DNA of 8,871 bases from JAYGED01 sp046582565 (GCA_046582565.1 JAYGED010000223.1:1-8871), one strand, 5' to 3'. Positions 1-6,538 are shown, numbered from the stretch's first letter. Program-made: numbers and translations. Notes: generated by a model from the sequence alone, not told the origin.

Positions 1-143
1 GTGGTGAACATGCCTTCGAGGCTGGTGCCGAGCAGGCCGACAGCGGCGATAATGGCAACCGCGATACCGGCGGCGATGAGGCCATACTCGATGGCGGTGG
101 CGCCGGACTCGTCATTGATGAAGTTGCGAATGAACGTTGTCAT
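1..143 (-). CDS. flp: Flp/Fap type IVb pilin, 3' end outside the window
   Basis: Small pilin subunit of Tad (tight adherence) pili. It is made as a prepilin, cleaved by a TadV/CpaA-type peptidase and assembled into thin adhesive fibres. The visible 47 residues begin MTTFIRNFINDESGATAIEY. The family pattern is clear: a short basic leader, cleavage expected after Gly14, then mature ATAIEYGLIA with Glu5-Tyr6 (the Flp motif), followed by one hydrophobic helix (about residues 21-39). Flp pilins are usually 50-65 aa, so only a few residues and the stop should be missing to the left. The ATG at 143-141 has a good ribosome site, AAGGAG (complement of 151-156), seven bases away. No tad/cpa assembly genes are visible; they may lie further left. 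The family call is very secure. Confidence 0.93.
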   Translation of the reverse strand, partial: MTTFIRNFINDESGATAIEYGLIAAGIAVAIIAAVGLLGTSLEGMFT

Positions 144-150
144 GAAATCT

Positions 151-156
151 CTCCTT
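151..156 (-). promoter_or_regulatory. Ribosome binding site of the pilin gene
   Basis: AAGGAG on the minus strand, seven bases before the pilin ATG. It is the best Shine-Dalgarno match in the window and fits a highly expressed structural subunit. Confidence 0.8.
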
Positions 157-221
157 TAGATGGTTTACCGCGGGTCGTAAGCGGCCTGATAATTCGTTTC
201 GTAAGTCACGTCGATAAGCGT

Positions 222-249
222 CTTAAGTTCGCCGTGACATCTTGATCAA
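222..249 (-). promoter_or_regulatory. Possible weak promoter for the pilin gene
   Basis: Read on the minus strand, TTGATC (complement of 244-249) is followed after 17 bases by TTAAGA. The -35 box matches four of six consensus bases but the -10 box only two, so this is tentative. Its interest is position: the -35 box touches the 35-bp tandem duplication, which would place the duplicated units directly upstream of RNA polymerase. Confidence 0.25.
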
Positions 250-318
250 AGTTTTACAGGGCGCTCCCGGGAAACGATACTCAAAGTTTTACAGGGCGCT
301 CCCGGGAAACGATACTCA
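246..318. repeat. Exact 35-bp tandem duplication in the pilin upstream region
   Basis: Two identical, abutting 35-base units lie at 246-280 and 281-315, followed by three bases (TCA) of a third. Each unit begins TCAAAGTTTTACAGG and ends GGGAAACGATAC, and each holds the 8-base palindrome TCCCGGGA. The repeat lies about 100 bases upstream of the pilin ATG, in non-coding DNA. Perfect identity suggests a recent duplication or one kept uniform by selection or slippage. It could double a regulator-binding site; no function can be proved from sequence. Confidence 0.95.
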
Positions 319-364
319 CGGTGCAAACTGAGTAGCTAGTTTCATATTGAAGAACTATGAAGAC

Positions 365-393
365 TTGGTTAATAATTTGTAACGCATTATTTT
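365..393 (+). promoter_or_regulatory. Possible sigma-70 promoter toward the hydratase gene
   Basis: TTGGTT and TATTTT are separated by 17 bases in the AT-rich part of the spacer, matching three and four of six consensus bases. The leader to the hydratase ATG would be about 200 bases. Weak evidence. Confidence 0.22.
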
Positions 394-443
394 TACATGG
401 GAATGCATAACGGGTTTAGCTGCAATTATCGTCACTGCTCATT

Positions 444-456
444 TCGTAAATTACGA
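444..456. promoter_or_regulatory. 13-bp palindrome, candidate operator
   Basis: TCGTAA-A-TTACGA is a perfect inverted repeat with 6-base arms and a one-base centre. It is followed by no T-run, so it is not a terminator. Its place between the AT-rich stretch and the hydratase start would suit a small dimeric repressor such as a GntR- or MarR-type protein, but no such regulator gene is visible and the pairing is inference. Confidence 0.35.
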
Positions 457-602
457 TTTGAGAGGTGGAGCGGGCTATTTGACCGGCGTGGTGGGATAAA
501 TCTTTCTTACGATGCGTCTTTATGCGGCAAAATCATCCAGGATATTGCCGATTAGGACCCGAGATTTGGGTTTTTTCGTTTCAGGGATCGGATTGAGGAC
601 TC

Positions 603-1403
603 ATGACAGAATTTAGCGAAAGCGACCAAAAAGCGGCCCAAATCATCGCCACGGCGCGGGTCGGGCGGATTGCCATGGAGCGGCTGCCCGATGCTTGCCG
701 GCCTGACGACGAGGCGGCGGGCTATACGGTGCAGGATGCGCTCCACGCGGCGCTTGCCGATCACGGCTGGGGAGGCCTCGTGGGATACAAAATCGGATGC
801 ACCACCGCTGTAATGCAAGCGGCTTTGGGCCTATCGAGTCCCTGTGGCGGCGGCATTTTCGCGAGCCGGGTCCATCACCGCACCGCCGACCTTGCCATCG
901 CGGACTATGTTCGCGTCGGCTGCGAGACTGAAATTGCCGTGCGCATGGGGGCGGATTTGGCAAGCGATCTCGCGCCATTCAACCTCGATTCCGTTGCCGG
1001 GGCCGTGGAATCATGCATGGCCGCCATGGAAATCGTCGACAATCGCTATGTTGAGTCCGCCACCATGGGAACGGCGACGCTGATCGCCGACGATTTTTTT
1101 GGCGCCGGTTGCCTGCTCGGCGAACCTCTCGTTGATTGGCGCGATCTTGATCTTGGCGCCGTGGTCGGTCATCTCATGGTCGATGGCGTGGAAATCGGCC
1201 AGGGCCGAGGATCCGACGTGATGGGGCATCCCTTCGAGGCCCTGGCCTGGCTGGCCAACAAGCTGGCGACGCAGGGACGTATGCTCAAGCGCGGCGATAT
1301 TGTGCTGACCGGAAGCCTGGTCCAGGTCCATTATCCGGCGCCCGGGGAGTCGGTCGATATCGTTATGGACGGTCTCGGCGAGGTCCACGCCCACTTTTCG
1401 TAG
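603..1403 (+). CDS. 2-keto-4-pentenoate hydratase family protein
   Basis: Enzyme of the MhpD/HpcG/DmpH group (fumarylacetoacetate hydrolase C-terminal fold). These soluble, metal-dependent enzymes hydrate 2-hydroxypenta-2,4-dienoate-type acids or decarboxylate 4-oxalocrotonate in meta-cleavage of aromatics. The 266 aa length is normal. YKIGCT around Lys63, the ligand pair Glu108 and Glu110 (CETEIA), Glu143 in MEIVDNR and the C-terminal RGDIVLTGSLV block match the metal-binding and fold-defining motifs of the family. GAGGA (595-599) lies close before the ATG. No ring-cleavage dioxygenase, aldolase or aldehyde dehydrogenase sits beside it, so the real substrate is open; hydratase versus decarboxylase cannot be told from motifs. 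It lies upstream of the ABC exporter with a 47-base gap and may be transcribed separately from it. Confidence 0.88.
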   Translation: MTEFSESDQKAAQIIATARVGRIAMERLPDACRPDDEAAGYTVQDALHAALADHGWGGLVGYKIGCTTAVMQAALGLSSPCGGGIFASRVHHRTADLAIADYVRVGCETEIAVRMGADLASDLAPFNLDSVAGAVESCMAAMEIVDNRYVESATMGTATLIADDFFGAGCLLGEPLVDWRDLDLGAVVGHLMVDGVEIGQGRGSDVMGHPFEALAWLANKLATQGRMLKRGDIVLTGSLVQVHYPAPGESVDIVMDGLGEVHAHFS

Positions 1404-1421
1404 CGCTGCCAAGCCTGTAAC

Positions 1422-1453
1422 ATCGCGTCCATGCCAGAAAAATCGCGTCCATG
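1422..1453 (+). repeat. 12-bp direct repeat creating a leader mini-ORF at the natA start
   Basis: ATCGCGTCCATG occurs at 1422-1433 and again at 1442-1453, a 20-base period. The second copy ends in the natA ATG. The first copy supplies another ATG (1431) that opens a seven-codon frame, MPEKSRP, whose TGA (1452-1454) overlaps the natA start as ATGA. No strong Shine-Dalgarno is seen before either ATG. It could permit coupled initiation or be only a chance small duplication. Confidence 0.6.
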
Positions 1454-2179
1454 ATCGAAGTCGAGGGCCTCGAAAAATCTTTCAAGGCGGTTCACGCCCT
1501 GCGCGGTGTGAGCTTTTCCGCATACGACGGCGAGATTACCGGACTGATCGGCCCTAACGGCGCCGGCAAGACGACCACCCTGCGTATTCTCTACACCGTG
1601 CTCAGGCCCGGTCGCGGCAGCGCCAAGGTTGACGGTTTCGACAGCCGCCTCGAGCCGCGCGAGGTGCAGCGCCGGATCGGCGTCCTGGCCGACAGCCGGG
1701 GGCTTTATCCCCGCCTGACAGCGCGCGAGCATGTGCGCTATTTCGGCCGCCTGCACGGCCTTGCGGGGGCGTCGCTTGAGGCGCGTATCGATGCGCTGGT
1801 CAGCATGCTGGATATGGATGACATTGCCGATCGCCGAACCAAGGGGTTTTCCAAAGGCCAGACCATGAAGGTCGCCCTGGCCCGCGCCCTGGTCCACAAC
1901 CCCCACAATGTTTTGCTCGATGAGCCGACCAACGGCCTTGATGTTGGCGCCGCCCGCGCCGTGCGTAATCTGATCCGCCGCATCCGCGAAGAGGGGCGTT
2001 GTGTGTTGTATATCATGTCCGAGGTCGAACAGCTCTGCGACAGGCTCGTGGTGGTCGGCCATGGCGTCGTGCTGGCAAACGGCACAGCCGCCGAGCTGCG
2101 GGCCCGCACCGGCCAGCAGGATCTCGAGGAAGCCTTCATTCAGATGACGGCGGCGCCCCCGGAAATGGAAACGCCATGA
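1451..2179 (+). CDS. natA: NatA-type ABC transporter ATP-binding protein with missing H-loop
   Basis: Cytoplasmic ATPase subunit that would drive the NatB-like permease encoded next (Na+ export family; the substrate here is unproven). In 242 aa it has Walker A GPNGAGKT (34-41), NatA-typical GLYPRLTARE (84-93), signature FSKGQ (133-137), Walker B VLLDEP (154-159) and D-loop NGLD (161-164). After Walker B the family normally reads VLF-S-S/T-H-IMSEVE; here residues 184-193 read CVLYIMSEVE, so the three residues with the H-loop histidine seem absent without a frame change (near 2009-2012). That histidine is important for ATP hydrolysis in most ABC proteins. All other motifs and the reading frame are intact, so this is either an altered ATPase, a recent damaging deletion or a sequence error. 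The gene overlaps natB by ATGA. The start is the first ATG giving a full N-terminus; its ribosome site is weak. Confidence 0.9.
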   Translation: MIEVEGLEKSFKAVHALRGVSFSAYDGEITGLIGPNGAGKTTTLRILYTVLRPGRGSAKVDGFDSRLEPREVQRRIGVLADSRGLYPRLTAREHVRYFGRLHGLAGASLEARIDALVSMLDMDDIADRRTKGFSKGQTMKVALARALVHNPHNVLLDEPTNGLDVGAARAVRNLIRRIREEGRCVLYIMSEVEQLCDRLVVVGHGVVLANGTAAELRARTGQQDLEEAFIQMTAAPPEMETP

Positions 2180-3360
2180 GGACCATGTTCGCGCGCATCT
2201 GGGTCGTCTTCGCCAAGGAAGTGATCGACAACATGCGGGATCGGCGCAGCGTCTCCATGGCGATGATTTATCCCTTTATCGGCCCGGTGCTCATGGGGGC
2301 GTTGATCGCCTTTGTCGGCGACACCATCACCGCCTTGCCGGAGTCCAACTTCACCCTGCCGATTCAGGGGGCTTCGCGGGCGCCGGCCCTGGTCGCCTAT
2401 CTGGAGGAACATAATGTGGTGGTGGTGGCGGCGCCGGATGATCCGCAAACCGCGGTGCAAATCGGCCATATCGATACGGCCTTGATCATCACCGAAAATT
2501 ATACAGATAGCTTCGGCGCCGAGCGCCAGGCGACGGTCAATCTGGTGGTCGACGGCTCACGCCTGTCCGCGGTGGTCGCTATGAGCCGGGCGCTCTATGT
2601 GCTGGGTCAATACAGCGCCGGCGTCAGTGCCGAGCGCCTGACTGCCCGTGGCCTCGATCTGTCCATCGCCAACCCGGTTGAGATCAAGCAGATCAACGTC
2701 GCCTTGGGGCGCAACCTGACCGGCTTTTTCCTCAATATGGTGCCGCCGTTCCTGATCTTCACCATCTTCATCGGCGGGGTCTATCTCACCATCGACACCA
2801 CCTCGGGCGAGCGCGAGCGGGGCTCGCTCGAGCCCTTGCTGGCCAATCCGGTGGCGCGCTGGGAGTTGATGCTGGGCAAGGCGCTGGCGGCGCTGGCCTT
2901 CACCATGATGGCGGTGATCGCCCAATTGATCGCCTTCAAGCTGGTGTTCGAGGTGATAACCAGCGGCGATCTCGGGTTCGATGTGGATATCGGCTTCGGG
3001 CTGTTTCTGGCGATGTTCCTGATCAGCCTGCCGCTCATGGCGCTCGCCGTCGCCGTGCAGCTGATCATTGCCACCCTGACCCACAGCTTCAAGGAGACCC
3101 AGACCTATCTCGGCCTGCTGCCGCTGGTGCCGTCCCTGCCGGGGCTGGTGCTGGTGTTTGTCTCAATCGCGGCGCATCCCTGGATGATGGCGATTCCGAC
3201 CTTCGGCCAGACCTTGCTGATCGGTCAGTTGGTGCGCGGCGAACCGCTGGGTGCCCTGTCCGTGATCATCGCCTGCGTCACCACGGTGCTGGCGGCCGCT
3301 GCCCTGCTGTTGTTCGCCGCCCGGCTCTATGATCGGGACGCCCTGCTGTTTGGCGAATGA
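2176..3360 (+). CDS. natB: NatB-type ABC-2 permease
   Basis: Membrane subunit of the exporter, 394 aa, partner of the ATPase just upstream. The ATG at 2176 overlaps the natA stop (ATGA), which fixes the start by coupling; an ATG three codons later is possible. Layout as read: a short basic cytoplasmic N-terminus, first membrane helix about 29-48, a large non-membrane domain about 50-180 expected outside the membrane, then a helix cluster at about 184-206, 235-257, 275-298, 313-334 and 359-381. The cytoplasmic loop GERERGSLEPLL (211-222) is the conserved NatB/ABC-2 coupling motif. The family includes Bacillus NatB (ATP-driven sodium export) and various uncharacterised exporters, so sodium is only a suggestion. 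The permease itself looks intact, in contrast to its ATPase. Confidence 0.9.
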   Translation: MRTMFARIWVVFAKEVIDNMRDRRSVSMAMIYPFIGPVLMGALIAFVGDTITALPESNFTLPIQGASRAPALVAYLEEHNVVVVAAPDDPQTAVQIGHIDTALIITENYTDSFGAERQATVNLVVDGSRLSAVVAMSRALYVLGQYSAGVSAERLTARGLDLSIANPVEIKQINVALGRNLTGFFLNMVPPFLIFTIFIGGVYLTIDTTSGERERGSLEPLLANPVARWELMLGKALAALAFTMMAVIAQLIAFKLVFEVITSGDLGFDVDIGFGLFLAMFLISLPLMALAVAVQLIIATLTHSFKETQTYLGLLPLVPSLPGLVLVFVSIAAHPWMMAIPTFGQTLLIGQLVRGEPLGALSVIIACVTTVLAAAALLLFAARLYDRDALLFGE

Positions 3361-3395
3361 TTGCACTGGGCGGCGAATATCAATAGATAACGGTC

Positions 3396-4679
3396 ATGGA
3401 ACAAATTCGAATTCGCGGCGGCAATCCTCTCAAGGGCGTTATCCCCATCGGCGGGGCGAAAAACGCGGCGCTGCCGTTGATGGTCGCCGCTCTGCTCAGC
3501 GAGGAAACTCTGACGCTCAGCAATCTGCCCCATGTGGTCGATATCGCCACCCTGGCCAACCTGCTGCGCCAGCACGGCGTGAATATGACCCTGGATGGCC
3601 AGGCGGAGAACGGTCATATCGGACGCATGCTGTCCTTGACTGCCAAAACCATTACCAGCACCACAGCGCCCTATGACCTGGTACGCAAGATGCGCGCCTC
3701 GGTACTGGTGCTCGGGCCCTTGCTGGCGCGCGTCGGCGAGGCGCGGGTGTCACTGCCCGGCGGCTGTGCCATCGGCAACCGGCCGGTCGATCTCCATTTA
3801 ACCGCCCTGGAGGCGCTCGGCGCCGAGATCGTGCTCGAAGACGGCTATATCGTCGCCACCGCGCCGCGCGGCCTCAAAGGCGCTGAAATCCAGTTCCCCA
3901 TGGTCTCGGTCGGGGCGACGGAGAATCTCCTCATGGCGGCCTGTCTCGCCGAGGGCGATACGGTGCTGGCCAATGCGGCGCGCGAGCCCGAGGTCAGCGA
4001 TCTGGCCCATTGCCTGGTCAGTATGGGGGCGCGCATCGAAGGCATCGGCAGCGATACCTTACGCATAACCGGCGTGCCCCGCCTCGGCGGCGCCACCTAT
4101 ACTGTCATCGGCGACCGCATCGAGGCCGGCACTTACGCCATCGCCGCGGCGATCACCGACGGCGATCTGCTGATCGAGGGCGTCGATTTGGACATCATGG
4201 GATCGATGGCGCAGTCCCTCACCGAGGCCGGCGTCTCCCTGGAGGCCGAGGCCGGCGGCATTAGGGTGCGGCGCGCGGGCGAGCGGATACGCGGGATCGA
4301 TGTCATGACCCAGCCCTATCCCGGTTTCCCCACCGACCTGCAGGCCCAGTTCATGGCCCTCATGACTATCGCCGAGGGCGCTTCCATGGTCACCGAGTCG
4401 ATCTTCGAGAACCGTTTCATGCATGTTCCCGAACTCGCCCGCATGGGCGCCGAGATCAACGTTCATGGCGCTTCCGCGATGATCCGCGGCGTGGCCGGAC
4501 TGATCGGCGCTCCGGTCATGGCGACCGATCTGCGCGCCTCGGTGTCCCTGGTGCTGGCCGGGCTTGCCGCCGAGGGCTCCACCGTGGTTAGCCGGGTTTA
4601 TCACCTCGATCGGGGCTATGAGAGGATCGAGGAGAAACTGGTGCGCTGCGGCGCCGATGTTGAGCGCTGCAAAGCCTGA
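3396..4679 (+). CDS. murA: UDP-N-acetylglucosamine 1-carboxyvinyltransferase MurA
   Basis: Cytoplasmic enzyme that transfers enolpyruvate from phosphoenolpyruvate to UDP-GlcNAc, the first committed step of peptidoglycan synthesis. The 427 aa protein has the two-domain EPSP-synthase-like fold. Visible markers are Lys22-Asn23 in GGAKNAALP, the catalytic Cys124 in LPGGCAIGNRPVDLH (the residue alkylated by fosfomycin), the loop before it with Arg100 and Arg112, Asp314 in YPGFPTDLQAQ (general base position) and the C-terminal HLDRGYERIEEKL. Having Cys rather than Asp predicts fosfomycin sensitivity of the enzyme itself. It begins 35 bases after natB with only a poor ribosome site and ends six bases before UPF0262, so it may head the housekeeping transcript. 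Confidence 0.97.
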   Translation: MEQIRIRGGNPLKGVIPIGGAKNAALPLMVAALLSEETLTLSNLPHVVDIATLANLLRQHGVNMTLDGQAENGHIGRMLSLTAKTITSTTAPYDLVRKMRASVLVLGPLLARVGEARVSLPGGCAIGNRPVDLHLTALEALGAEIVLEDGYIVATAPRGLKGAEIQFPMVSVGATENLLMAACLAEGDTVLANAAREPEVSDLAHCLVSMGARIEGIGSDTLRITGVPRLGGATYTVIGDRIEAGTYAIAAAITDGDLLIEGVDLDIMGSMAQSLTEAGVSLEAEAGGIRVRRAGERIRGIDVMTQPYPGFPTDLQAQFMALMTIAEGASMVTESIFENRFMHVPELARMGAEINVHGASAMIRGVAGLIGAPVMATDLRASVSLVLAGLAAEGSTVVSRVYHLDRGYERIEEKLVRCGADVERCKA

Positions 4680-4685
4680 ACTGAA

Positions 4686-5177
4686 ATGGCTGATACCGAA
4701 CCTCCCACTGACCGGAAGCGTATCGTCAATATCACCCTTGATGAACGGACTGTGGTGCGCCGCAGTCCTGAGGTCGAACATGAGCGCCGCGTGGCGATTT
4801 TCGATCTGTTGGAAAACAATCACTTCGTCCTGGCGGGTTCCTGTGAAGGGCCCTACCACCTGCATCTGGCCATCCAGGACAATCGCCTGGTCTTGCAGAT
4901 CAACGATACGAAAGATCAGCCGATCACCAGCCATGTGGTGCCGGTGACGCCGTATCGCCGTTTGATCAAGGATTATTTCACCGTCTGCGAGAGCTATTTC
5001 GAGGCCATCAAGCACTCGTCGCCGTCGAAAATCGAGGCCATCGATATGGGGCGGCGCGGCCTGCATGACGAAGGCGCCGAGATGCTCTATGACCAGCTCG
5101 CCGGGAAAATCGAGGTCGACCGGGACACGGCGCGCCGGCTTTTCACCCTGATTTGCGTTCTGCATATTCGTGGCTAG
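4686..5177 (+). CDS. UPF0262 family protein of unknown function
   Basis: A 163-aa soluble protein that I recognise as UPF0262, a family restricted to Alphaproteobacteria and lacking an assigned function. Typical features are the N-terminal RIVNITLDERTVVRRSPEVEHER stretch (about 12-34), GPYHLHLAIQDNRLVLQI (about 55-72) and the conserved YRRLIKDYFTVCESYFEAIK helix (about 90-109), then AIDMGRRGLHDEGAEML. There is no signal peptide or membrane helix. It sits between murA (six-base gap) and the phosphatase gene, whose GTG overlaps its TAG by one base, so translation of the two is probably coupled. In many alphaproteobacteria hisD precedes this gene, as I recall; here murA does. A role linked to cell envelope or growth is only a neighbour-based guess. 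Confidence 0.9.
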   Translation: MADTEPPTDRKRIVNITLDERTVVRRSPEVEHERRVAIFDLLENNHFVLAGSCEGPYHLHLAIQDNRLVLQINDTKDQPITSHVVPVTPYRRLIKDYFTVCESYFEAIKHSSPSKIEAIDMGRRGLHDEGAEMLYDQLAGKIEVDRDTARRLFTLICVLHIRG

Positions 5178-5632
5178 TGAACTTCGTGCCTGCTGATCTT
5201 CCTGGCGCCGTGCTGTTTTGCTGCACCATGAACGCGATCCGCTCGGTCATGGCCGAAGCGCTCATGAAGCATCTGTTCGGCCATGTGGTTTATATCGATT
5301 CGGTGGGGGTGCGGACCGGTGACATCAATCCGTTCGCTGTTGTTGTGATGGATGAAATTGGCATCGACATTACCCGTCACCGCTCGAAATCCTTCGAGGA
5401 CCTCGACGATGATTCGTTTGATTTGATCATATCCCTGTCACCCGAGTCGCAGCATAGCGCCGTCGAGATGACCCGCAATATGGCCTGTGAAGTCGAGTTC
5501 TGGAACACCTTCGATCCAACCTATGTGGAGGGCAGCCGCGAGGTCTGTCTGGAAGCCTTCCGCCAGGTACGCGACAGCCTGACGGCGCGCATCAAAGAGC
5601 GTTTTGGCGCGCCGCCGCCGCCCGTTGTGTGA
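5177..5632 (+). CDS. Low-molecular-weight phosphotyrosine phosphatase family protein
   Basis: Cysteine-based phosphatase/arsenate-reductase fold, 151 aa from the chosen GTG start. The active-site loop FCCTMNAIRS holds the CX5R-S signature (Cys16 nucleophile, Arg22), and the Asp-Pro of FDPTYVEGSRE (Asp113) matches the general-acid position of the family. An upstream in-frame TTG at 5153 would lengthen it, but that part lies inside UPF0262; the GTG that shares its G with the UPF0262 stop (TAGTG) is the natural coupled start. Its conserved place between UPF0262 and infA argues for a housekeeping phosphatase rather than an ars-operon arsenate reductase, and no arsR or arsB is near. Substrate unknown. 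The C-terminus ends in a proline run. Confidence 0.87.
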   Translation: MNFVPADLPGAVLFCCTMNAIRSVMAEALMKHLFGHVVYIDSVGVRTGDINPFAVVVMDEIGIDITRHRSKSFEDLDDDSFDLIISLSPESQHSAVEMTRNMACEVEFWNTFDPTYVEGSREVCLEAFRQVRDSLTARIKERFGAPPPPVV

Positions 5633-5661
5633 GCGCCCGCCGGAGCATGACAGCTTAATCC

Positions 5662-5690
5662 TTGACGATACGGTGTTTTATCCGCATGGT
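5662..5690 (+). promoter_or_regulatory. Possible promoter in the gap before infA
   Basis: The 90-base gap between the phosphatase gene and infA contains TTGACG (5662-5667), five of six to the -35 consensus, followed after 17 bases by CATGGT (5685-5690), a poor -10 box. An extra promoter before infA would make sense for such an abundant factor, but the evidence is thin. Confidence 0.3.
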
Positions 5691-5722
5691 TCCGCCACTT
5701 TTAACACTGGAACCAGGTGGCG

Positions 5723-5941
5723 ATGGCAAAAGAAGAAGTCCTCGAATTTCCCGGGATCGTAACGGAATTGCTTCCCAATGCGATGTTCCGCGTCAGACTC
5801 GACAACGATCACGAGATTCTCGCTCATACCGCCGGGAAGATGCGCAAGCACCGTATCCGCGTGCTCGCCGGCGACCGGGTGACCGTCGAAATGACGCCTT
5901 ATGATCTGACCAAGGGCCGGATCACTTTCCGCTATAAGTAA
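5723..5941 (+). CDS. infA: Translation initiation factor IF-1
   Basis: Ribosome-binding S1-like OB-fold protein that blocks the A site of the 30S subunit during initiation, with IF-2 and IF-3. It is 72 aa, the standard bacterial length, starting MAKEEVLEFPGIVTELLPNA and ending DLTKGRITFRYK. The characteristic AMFRVRLDNDHEILAHTAGKM and RIRVLAGDRVTVEM blocks are present. The ATG at 5723 is preferred over an in-frame GTG at 5717 because all IF-1 proteins begin MA(K)E and AGG (5715-5717) sits five bases upstream as ribosome site. It is followed by maf after 15 bases. Confidence 0.98.
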   Translation: MAKEEVLEFPGIVTELLPNAMFRVRLDNDHEILAHTAGKMRKHRIRVLAGDRVTVEMTPYDLTKGRITFRYK

Positions 5942-5956
5942 AATCCTAGGCGATTA

Positions 5957-6538
5957 ATGCCTCGCTTTATCCTGGCTTCCGCGTCTCCGCGTAGGCTCGC
6001 GCTGCTGCGCCAAATCGGCATTGAACCCGATCTGATCGTGCCCTCGGATGTGGATGAGGCGGCGCTGGCCGGTGAACTTCCGAGGATTCATGCGGCCCGG
6101 CTGGCGGGCGCGAAGGCTCGCGAGATTGCCCAGCGTCATGGCGATGCCGTGGTGCTCGGCGCCGATACGGTGGTCGCCTGCGGCCGCCGGATATTGTCGA
6201 AAGCCAACCATAAGGATGAAGCGCGCCGCAGCCTTGGCATGCTCTCGGGACGAAGCCATACAGTCTATGGCGGGGTTTGCCTCATCGACCCGGCGGGCCG
6301 CGCCTATGAGCGGCTGGTTGCCACCAAGGTCAAGTTCAAGCGTCTGCAAGAGCGCGACATCGAGGACTATCTGGCCGCCGACGAATGGCAAGACAAGGCC
6401 GGCGCCTACGCTATTCAGGGGCGCGCGGCAGCCTTTGTTCGCGGCATCAACGGATCCTACTCGAATGTGGTCGGCCTGCCGCTCTACGAGGTGGTGGGGC
6501 TGCTCGCCAATCTCGGCATCGTCGCTCAACAAACATGA
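5957..6538 (+). CDS. maf: Maf family nucleoside triphosphate pyrophosphatase
   Basis: Cytoplasmic pyrophosphatase that hydrolyses nucleoside triphosphates (dTTP/UTP or modified nucleotides such as m7GTP, depending on subfamily) to the monophosphate, a house-cleaning activity; older names call it a septum inhibitor. The 193 aa length is normal. Motifs: ASASPRR (7-13, nucleotide binding), GADTVV with the catalytic-position Asp70, LSGRSHTVYGG (96-106), AGAYAIQGRAA (148-158) and NGSYSNVVGLPL (165-176). The last two blocks resemble the dTTP/UTP-type subgroup (YhdE-like), but this is not decisive. TAGG six bases before the ATG is the ribosome site. Its TGA overlaps the ATG of the RNase gene (ATGA), implying coupled translation. 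Confidence 0.94.
   Translation: MPRFILASASPRRLALLRQIGIEPDLIVPSDVDEAALAGELPRIHAARLAGAKAREIAQRHGDAVVLGADTVVACGRRILSKANHKDEARRSLGMLSGRSHTVYGGVCLIDPAGRAYERLVATKVKFKRLQERDIEDYLAADEWQDKAGAYAIQGRAAAFVRGINGSYSNVVGLPLYEVVGLLANLGIVAQQT

Larger units (their letters stand above)
319..602. other. Intergenic region upstream of the hydratase gene
   Basis: This is the right part of the divergent spacer between the pilin and hydratase genes. It is AT-rich between about 330 and 420, unlike the coding DNA around it. I see no convincing gene. Weak promoter-like pieces include TTGGTT (365-370) with TATTTT (388-393) at 17-base spacing, and an isolated TTGACC (479-484) without a good -10 partner. A palindrome at 444-456 is listed separately. 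Confidence 0.5.

Noticed and set aside
246..315. Two-unit repeat considered as a CRISPR fragment
   Set aside because: The units abut with no spacer between them and no cas gene is near, so it is a plain tandem duplication.
369..384. TTAA-type sequence considered as a CtrA site
   Set aside because: The second half-site is at the wrong distance and reads TAAC instead of TTAA; the match is no better than chance in AT-rich DNA.
557..576. ACCC-loop-GGGT followed by six T, terminator-like
   Set aside because: The stem is only four base pairs with a seven-base loop, no gene upstream on the plus strand needs it, and it lies just before a gene start.
512..616. 34-codon frame before the hydratase gene
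   Set aside because: No ribosome site, overlap with the hydratase start in another frame, and no recognisable peptide pattern.
1331..2062. Long minus-strand open frame (243 codons) opposite natA and the hydratase end
   Set aside because: It is antisense to strongly recognised genes; the translation shows no family motifs and the composition of a GC-rich shadow frame.
1999..2175. 59-codon N-terminal extension of the natB frame
   Set aside because: It lies inside natA, is arginine/glycine-rich shadow sequence, and the ATGA overlap at 2176 gives a natural start.
4059..5165. Minus-strand open frame of 368 codons across murA and UPF0262
   Set aside because: It spans two well-supported plus-strand genes and their junction, and its protein is histidine/glycine/aspartate-rich shadow sequence without recognisable domains.
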